Assembly: GCA_015478945.1 (NCBI GenBank)
Contig: JABUQX010028332.1
Coordinates: 1-17,500, forward strand
Source of the DNA: Trachelipus rathkii
Taxonomy: Eukaryota; Arthropoda; Malacostraca; Isopoda; Trachelipodidae
Direction of reading: 5' to 3'
Length of the DNA: 17,500 bases
Positions 10,471-17,500 of the stretch are shown in pieces; positions within the stretch are counted from its first letter, which is position 1, and every line of letters starts with the position of its first letter. A program made the translations under genes and the position numbers. The notes under the pieces were generated by a model that worked only from the letters and a program-made list of their open reading frames with translations, was not told the DNA's origin and did no database searches.

Positions 10471-10599
10471 ACCCCTTTATATTACAATCCTAGAATTGAA
10501 TTTACCCTTTCTCGAGCTTAACCTAGATCGTTCTATCAAGTTTGAGCAATACTTTGCTTCCTATGAAAAGGCTGCCGTGCTCATACCTGTCTGTCACTA

Positions 10600-10693
10600 T
10601 TATATTCTATATTATATATAATAATCTTAATTATTTTATTATATTATATAATATAATACTATATATATATTTATATTATTTTTATATATATAT

Positions 10694-10725
<32 letters not shown>

Positions 10726-10735
10726 TCATTTATTA
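10600..10735. repeat. TA-rich microsatellite region
   Basis: Imperfect TA and TATAATATA sequence with a purer TA run at about 10700-10726. No gene is visible. Confidence 0.85.
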
Positions 10736-10841
10736 CTATAGAATTTTCTCATTTACTCCTTAAGAGTTTGAAGACATAATACTTTAGAATTGAATAACGG
10801 CTCTCTACTTGAAAGAGTATTTGGCTGACAAGTGACAACTA

Positions 10842-11100
10842 TTATATATAATAATTAATAATAATAATAATATATAATAATAATAATAATCAATAATACT
10901 ATATCAATATATACATATATATATATATAATACTGATAAATGATATGAATAATATAATGATAATGTAATGATAATGATAATGATAATGATAATGATAATG
11001 ATAATGATAGTGATAATGATAATGAATAATGATACAATATTTATAATATTTATATAGTATTAATAATATTAATAATAAAAATAAAAAAAAAAAAAAAAAA
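10842..11100. repeat. AAT, TA and GATAAT arrays ending in poly-A
   Basis: In order: AATAAT-type units (about 10850-10890), TA (10910-10930), a GATAAT hexamer array with few errors (10968-11025), AATATT-type sequence, and a poly-A run at about 11083-11100. The hexamer array produces a false Ser-Leu repeat peptide on the minus strand. Confidence 0.85.
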
Positions 11101-11169
11101 TGAAACTTAAAAAACTTCTTTCCTAAAATATAAAATCAAAAAAAAAAAAAAGCCCCTTTAATTAAGATA

Positions 11170-11430
11170 GGAGGAAAATTCTGTATATATATTATTATAT
11201 ATATACTATATATTATTATGATATCTTTATATATATATATATCTTATATATATCATTATTAATAATTTATATTATATATATATATATATATATATTTCTA
11301 ATATATTATATATATTATATATTTATATTATATATATTATATTCTATATATTATAATATATATTAGTGATACTCTTGCATCGTAATTATATTATATCGTA
11401 TATATTATAATTATAATAATATATATATAT
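11170..11430. repeat. TA/TATAT low-complexity region
   Basis: Long imperfect TA and ATATTATAT sequence, broken only by a short unique stretch near 11365-11385. Confidence 0.85.
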
Positions 11431-11434
11431 AATT

Positions 11435-11737
11435 CAGAAAAGTGCCAAAGTTTAATGTTCGACGAACTTGAAGAACTTCCTTGCTAACTTGGATTCCAGA
11501 ATATACCCTATCTTGTCTGTTGGATGGATTTGCATCGCTGGCAGTCCTTAACAGTTAGTCTCCTAATATTCCCCAGCTTTGGGTTATGGTCTTGTGTGGT
11601 CCGCTCCGAGTGAGTACAAAGTGTTGAGCCGATTATTGAGCTTCCTTATGAACTTTTTGGATGTATGGATGTTAATAATGTTTTGTTATTCCGTGACTTT
11701 ACATACAATGTATATTTTTCTGGCATTAAGTAGGAGT

Positions 11738-11740
<3 letters not shown>
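11435..11740. other. Unique-looking stretch, no assigned gene
   Basis: Complexity and base composition are closer to ordinary sequence. A plus-strand open frame at 11579-11797 begins M-G-Y-G-L-V-W-S-A-P and runs into the TA repeat behind it. A possible acceptor (TATTCCCCAG) precedes it, but the peptide does not match the part of SLC26 expected before the 13302 exon. I see no supportable exon. Confidence 0.4.
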
Positions 11741-11768
<28 letters not shown>

Positions 11769-11860
11769 ATATTATATATATATATATATTTATATAAATA
11801 TCATTATATATAATATTATATATATATATTTATATCAATATATATATATATTACTTCAAT
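11741..11860. repeat. TA microsatellite
   Basis: Imperfect TA repeats with TTTATATA interruptions. No gene. Confidence 0.85.
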
Positions 11861-12810
11861 TTTCAGACTGTATATCGAAAAAAATATTATTTTTGAATTA
11901 TCTGAATAAAATTATGTTTTTGCTCATATTATCCACAATGTTCAAATTTTAATATTTTCCAACAAACCTCTTTAAACAGGAAATATTTCCCTTTAACTGT
12001 ATTTTTGTGAAGACAAAAAAGGCATATCTTGTCCTTATCGAATAAAAATTTTCCCTTAAGGCCATTATGAATTTTGGGAGAAGATAACTTTCTCCTTTGA
12101 GCTCCCATAGCTCTCTCCTAGAGTCTTAAATCTGTGATAATTCTCTTTTTATTTAAAATATATTCTGTTCTCTTTTATTATTTTTCAACCATTTTTCTTT
12201 TGTGTTTGAGGGAAGGAATTTAGGTATTCTCTATTCTCGTTTTGTTGCTCATATATTCGTATTGTTTGAACTATAAAAATCTAATCTGTATAAATTGGAA
12301 CATCTGTGAGTTTTTATATGTGCGAATTACAAGTCTTAACTCATTTTGTGTTTAAGGTTTTCATATTTATTCCTCTAACTTGTTTAGACTCAACTGTTCA
12401 ATGAAAGAATTACAATCTATTTTTGTTTCATCTTAAAAAAAAAAAAAAATTTGAGCATCATGTTTATTTTTTTATTTTTTTTTATTGTTTAAATATTTTT
12501 TCTTAAGCATCGAAATATTGTAAGAGTAAAACCAAATTAACATACCAAGTTTTTGGAACAAAACTGGGGACATGACTTAAGAAATGAATTTTGGTTAATT
12601 ATTTTTTTGTTCCTTTTTATGCTGCTGATCAGTGGGAATAGCTTGAAATAAATAGCTCGACATTAAACATTAAAATAGTTGATTCTCTGTTATTCTGAAG
12701 GTTTATAAGTTTCAAAGAAAAATTAATAATTTTTTCTTTACGGTCAAACTGATTTTGCTTTTTTTAACTTTTTTCCTTTTTAAGAATTTATTTTGAATTT
12801 TTTTTTTATG
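11861..12810. other. A+T-rich non-coding DNA, intron-like
   Basis: No open frame or repeat family was recognised. T-rich sequence with a poly-A run near 12436-12449 and T runs near 12467-12483 and 12800. Its character fits intron sequence upstream of the SLC26 exon. Confidence 0.45.
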
Positions 12811-12815
12811 TGCAG

Positions 12816-12904
12816 TTCAAATAGCTAGAGCAGCAGGAGATTTTTGGGTAGAGCTAGAACTAGGGCCAGATTCAAATCCGGAGATATCAATTTTTCGGAG
12901 CCAC

Positions 12905-12908
<4 letters not shown>
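12816..12908 (+). mobile_element. Possible tRNA-related SINE fragment
   Basis: GATTCAAATCC at 12869-12879 fits a Pol III B box. About 46 bases upstream, TAGCTAGAGCAG at about 12823 loosely resembles an A box, a spacing normal for tRNA-derived SINEs. A pure TA array follows at once, which would serve as the tail. No cloverleaf can be drawn and no second copy occurs in the window. An alternative reading as an exon after a TGTGCAG acceptor is weak because no good donor is found before the TA array. Confidence 0.3.

Positions 12909-12988
<80 letters not shown>
12909..12988. repeat. Pure (TA) microsatellite, about 40 copies
   Basis: Eighty uninterrupted bases of TA, continuing as imperfect TA sequence to about 13030. 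It lies in the intron about 300 bases upstream of the SLC26 exon. Confidence 0.95.
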
Positions 12989-12995
<7 letters not shown>

Positions 12996-13057
12996 TATAT
13001 TTTATATATATATAATATATATATATATACACTTTATATAATTAATATATATATATG

Positions 13058-13170
13058 AACCTATTTTAAAACCCTATTTTAAAAACCTATTTTGAAAACC
13101 TATTTTAAAAAATCTATTTTAAAAACCTATTTTTAAAAATCTATTTTATAAATCTATTAAAAATCTATCT
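13058..13170. repeat. CCTATTTTAAAA minisatellite, ~13-17 bp
   Basis: About eight tandem units of CCTATTTTAAAA or TCTATTTTAAAAA with small length changes, fading into degenerate CTATTTTAAAA words up to about 13250. It lies between the TA array and the acceptor site of the SLC26 exon. Confidence 0.8.
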
Positions 13171-13270
13171 TAATCTTTAATTGTAAAACTAGATAAATTT
13201 AAAACACTATTTTAAAAAACTAGGATAATAAACTATTTTAAAAATAATCAAAATCCTTACTGATAATAAT

Positions 13271-13301
13271 TTATTTTCTTTCTCATTTCTAATTTACACA
13301 G
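13271..13301 (+). promoter_or_regulatory. Splice acceptor of SLC26 exon
   Basis: A T/C-rich tract (TTATTTTCTTTCTCATTTCT) leads to ACACAG ending at 13301. A branch-point-like TTCTAAT lies about 10-15 bases before the AG, which is close but possible. The acceptor leaves the downstream codon TAT (Tyr) intact, so the preceding intron is phase 0. Confidence 0.8.
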
Positions 13302-13496
13302 TATGGTTTGTATTCTGCTTTCGTGGGTGGTATCATCTATTTCTTCCTTGGTTCTACAAAAGAACTCAATATTGGACCTACCGCAATTATGTCTCTAATG
13401 ACTTATCAATATACAAGTCATGGAGGGCCAGATTATGCCATTGTCTTATGCTTTTTAACCGGAGTTATAGAATTAATTGCTGCCATTGTTAACTTA

Positions 13497-13497
<1 letters not shown>
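13302..13497 (+). CDS. SLC26A11: Internal exon, SLC26 sulfate/anion transporter
   Basis: A 196-base exon encoding 65 complete residues plus one base, with an acceptor AG before it and a donor GTAAAT after it (phase 1). The peptide opens Y-G-L-Y-S-A-F-V-G-G and continues with Y-F-F-L-G-S-T-K-E-L-N-I-G-P-T-A-I-M-S-L-M. This matches the SLC26/SulP transmembrane core around TM3, where the helix start lines the anion-binding site. In prestin-like members the motif is G-P-F-A; the G-P-T-A form is typical of SLC26A11-like proteins, called sodium-independent sulfate anion transporters in insects. After a Tyr/Ser/His/Gly loop, hydrophobic residues (A-I-V-L-C-F-L-T-G-V-I-E-L) form the next membrane segment. 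The protein is a multi-pass plasma- or endomembrane anion transporter. Exons for the upstream L-P-P-Q region and the downstream segment were not found, so introns are long or the exon is orphaned. Frame and splice sites are intact. Confidence 0.9.

Positions 13498-13535
<38 letters not shown>
13498..13535 (+). repeat. Splice donor followed directly by TA array
   Basis: The donor GTAAAT starts at 13498 and passes straight into about 16 TA repeats ending near 13533. The donor's later bases are therefore supplied by the microsatellite edge. Confidence 0.8.
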
Positions 13536-13537
<2 letters not shown>

Positions 13538-13589
13538 ATAGGAGGCCTGAAGTAATCTAAAACATATGTTTATCGAGGTACATATATGT

Positions 13590-13913
13590 GAGTGCTATAT
13601 ATATATATATATATATATATACTATATATATATATTAAAATATAATATAATATATATATATATTATATATATTATACTATATATATTATATAATAATATA
13701 TTATTAATTATATATATATGGTGCGTGGATAGTATATATATATATATATAACCCGTAATTAATATATCAATATATATAGTATACTATCATATAGTACTTA
13801 TATATATATATAATATAAATATTATATAATATATATATATATATAATATATTATATAATATTATAATATATATATATATAATATAGTATATTATATATTA
13901 TATTATATATATA

Positions 13914-13956
<43 letters not shown>

Positions 13957-13960
13957 GCAG
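13590..13960. repeat. TA-rich microsatellite region in intron
   Basis: Imperfect TA and TATAATATAT arrays with a few short unique islands near 13560-13590 and 13715-13735. No gene. Confidence 0.85.
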
Positions 13961-14128
13961 TACATAAAATTTTGCAACACTTGTTTAGACTTTATTTTAT
14001 CGTATTGATTGAGATTGTTTATCTAAAAATGAATACCATTCAGAAGCTTGTTTAAATACTACAGGTGATAGTTAAAATATAATTATAGAAAAAACTATAT
14101 TTGTCTAAATACTGTAGCTGAGATATGA
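13961..14128. other. Short A+T-rich unique stretch
   Basis: Nothing recognised. It was checked for the next SLC26 exon and none was seen. Confidence 0.4.
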
Positions 14129-14205
14129 GTGTGTGTACGTGTGTGTGTGTGTGCGTGTGTGTGTGTGTAGGTGTGTGTGTGTATGTGTGTGTATGAGAGA
14201 GAGAG
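14129..14205 (+). repeat. (GT) microsatellite with short (GA) tail
   Basis: About 60 bases of GT with a few interruptions (AC, GC, AG, AT), followed by GAGAGAGAGAGG. Mixed purine-pyrimidine dinucleotides like this can adopt Z-DNA. Confidence 0.9.
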
Positions 14206-14317
14206 GAATGATAGAAAAATAATCATTTACACTACTAAGAAATCTATTTAGAACTAACTTTATTACAATTGAAATATATATATATTTATAATTTTACAAA
14301 ATGTTTAATATTTAGTC

Positions 14318-14321
<4 letters not shown>

Positions 14322-14362
<41 letters not shown>
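14322..14362. repeat. Poly-T tract, 41 bases
   Basis: An uninterrupted run of 41 T after TCGCCC. It could be the poly(A) tail of a reverse-strand retrocopy, but the flank downstream shows no coding sequence. Confidence 0.9.
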
Positions 14363-14363
<1 letters not shown>

Positions 14364-14585
14364 TAATTAAATCTTAGTAAATTTAAAAGAGAATTCATAC
14401 ATAATATATTGAAAATTTTGTTTTCTTTTTATTACAATATTCCAAACTTCACTTTATAATAGCATAGTACAACTATTACTACAAAATATATATTTTGAAA
14501 AAAGAAAAAGAAAATAATTTTGAAAATACGTAAATATAAATAAATTTACTAAAGATCTATTTTTATCATTATAATTATAACAATA
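14363..14585. other. A+T-rich stretch, nothing recognised
   Basis: No open frame or repeat. It lies directly after the poly-T run, where the body of a reverse-strand retroelement would be expected, but no such body is recognisable. Confidence 0.4.
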
Positions 14586-14589
14586 AAAC

Positions 14590-14940
14590 ATAACCTAATA
14601 TAATAATAATATTAATAATAATATTATAATAATATTAATAATAATAATAAAATAATATTAATAATACTTCATTAAATAATAAATTATTAACAATAATATT
14701 TATAATAATATTAATAATAATATTAATAATATATTAAAATAATAATAAATATTAATAAATTAATATTAATAATATTAATAATAATAATATTAATATTAAT
14801 AATATTAATAATAATAATATTAATAATATTAATAATATAATAATATTAATAATTATTAATAATATTAATAATATTAATAATATTAATAATATTAATAATA
14901 TTAATAATATTAATAATCATTAATAATATTTAATAATACT
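14590..14940. repeat. AATATTAAT (9-bp) and AAT satellite
   Basis: A mix of AAT and ATT trinucleotides that settles into a regular 9-bp AATATTAAT period, about seven clean copies at 14856-14916. The unit is self-complementary, so the array can form hairpins. Confidence 0.85.
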
Positions 14941-15283
<343 letters not shown>

Positions 15284-15291
15284 TAATGATA

Positions 15292-15352
<61 letters not shown>

Positions 15353-15477
15353 CTTGATGATGATGATTGATGATGATGATTGATGATGATGATGATGATG
15401 ATGATGATGAGCAATGATGATGAGTGAGATGATGATGATGAATAGATGATGATGATGATGTGATGATGATGAGATGG

Positions 15478-15478
<1 letters not shown>
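15284..15478 (+). repeat. GAT trinucleotide array
   Basis: A pure GAT run at 15293-15351 followed by an interrupted part with single-base insertions and deletions (CTT, GATT, GAGC, GAGT). Its errors contrast with the purity of the neighbouring AAT arrays. Confidence 0.9.

Positions 15479-15573
<95 letters not shown>
15479..15573 (+). repeat. Pure AAT array
   Basis: About 31 uninterrupted AAT units after GGAT, ending at the first TCTCAAAAAG interruption. Confidence 0.95.
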
Positions 15574-17025
<1,452 letters not shown>

Positions 17026-17400
17026 TATAATTGTAACTAATATCGTAAGAAGAAGGGTTCATAGGACAAATCAGAATCTCTTTCTGAATCTCTTTATGAA
17101 ATGTATATATTTCGATATATTTCTTTTTATATACCACATGAAAAATCCACTGTATGTTATGAAAATGCTGATACATCTGTTCGAGATCTCTTCATAATGA
17201 TCATATTTAATGTTCATAATGTTCATATATAATTGTAACTCATAGGCCAAAGTACAAGTTCAAAATCTCTTTATGAAATATATTTTTCGATATATTTCCT
17301 CTCATATAACACATAAAAAAAATCACAGTATGCTATGAAAATGTTGAAACGTTTGTTCGAGATCTCTTCATAATGTTCATATTTAGATTTGTTCTTAATA
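17026..17400. repeat. Tandem duplication, ~202-bp period
   Basis: TATAATTGTAACT at 17026-17038 recurs at 17228-17240. Both copies continue with a CATAGG-type word, AATCTCTTTATGAAAT, TTTCGATATATTTC, an ATAC/AACACAT...AAAATC phrase, TATGAAAATG and TTCGAGATCTCTTCATAATG. The first copy has an extra internal AATCTCTTTCTG. A third copy may begin near 17398. Confidence 0.8.
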
Positions 17401-17500
17401 CTCTGTAACTATCAATTTGTTAGGAGAGTATCATTAACAATAATTTAAGATCGATTTCAGAACATGTTTAAACTGGCTAGACTCTTACAATTTTAGACAA
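17401..17500. other. A+T-rich window end
   Basis: Nothing recognised. It may contain a diverged start of a third copy of the preceding tandem unit. Confidence 0.3.

Larger units (their letters stand above)
9880..10560. other. GC-rich, CpG-rich island
   Basis: This stretch contrasts sharply with its A+T-rich surroundings and contains many CG dinucleotides, a TATA-like box and numerous small stem-loops. Overlapping reading frames exist on both strands across 9982-10318, but neither peptide looks like a known protein, and the Gly/Arg/Cys-rich middle reflects a GCGGT/GCGAT pentamer run. It may be a promoter with 5' UTR, or a transposon fragment. It lies about 3 kb upstream of the SLC26 exon on the same strand, so being that gene's promoter is possible but unproven. 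Confidence 0.45.

Overview
The window looks like nuclear DNA of an arthropod, most likely an insect. It is very A+T-rich, has long TA, AAT, GAT and GT microsatellites, shows a classic eukaryotic exon with AG/GT splice borders, and holds scattered TTAGG-like words typical of insect repeats. No bacterial gene organisation, operon, rRNA, tRNA or CRISPR array is visible. The only confidently identifiable gene piece is one internal exon at 13302-13497 (+) of an SLC26 anion transporter, closest by its motifs to the SLC26A11 / 'sodium-independent sulfate anion transporter' type common in insects. The exons before and after it were not found, so it sits between introns that fill much of the right half of the window.

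Positions 590-9240 form the main structure: a large, old, imperfect inverted repeat. The right arm (about 6380-9240, read on +) matches the left arm (about 5060 down to 590, read on -). The match is colinear through tandem-like T/G-rich sequence, a broken gene-like segment and more T/G-rich sequence. The two gene relics point outward, end with the same kind of tail (Leu-Tyr-Arg ... Pro-Asp/Glu-stop), and each has AATAAA 16 bases after the stop. The left arm is interrupted at about 2850-4550 by roughly 1.67 kb of T-rich DNA absent from the right arm, probably a later insertion. The spacer between the arms (about 5070-6380) holds a small GC-richer ORF on the minus strand. Its sequence can fold into a compact three-way junction.

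Right of the inverted repeat, 9250-9720 is a tandem repeat whose units carry G-quadruplex motifs. Positions 9880-10560 form a GC-rich, CpG-rich island with a TATA-like box and many perfect stem-loops. From 10560 to 13300 there is intron-like or intergenic A+T-rich DNA broken by TA and GATAAT arrays and one possible tRNA-related SINE fragment. After the SLC26 exon the sequence is almost all simple repeat up to 16770: TA, GT, poly-T, AATATTAAT, AAT, a 9-bp minisatellite, GAT, and an AAT array with a conserved 18-bp interruption. The last 700 bases are A+T-rich with a ~202-bp tandem duplication.

All homology statements between segments come from alignment by eye. Identity values were not computed.
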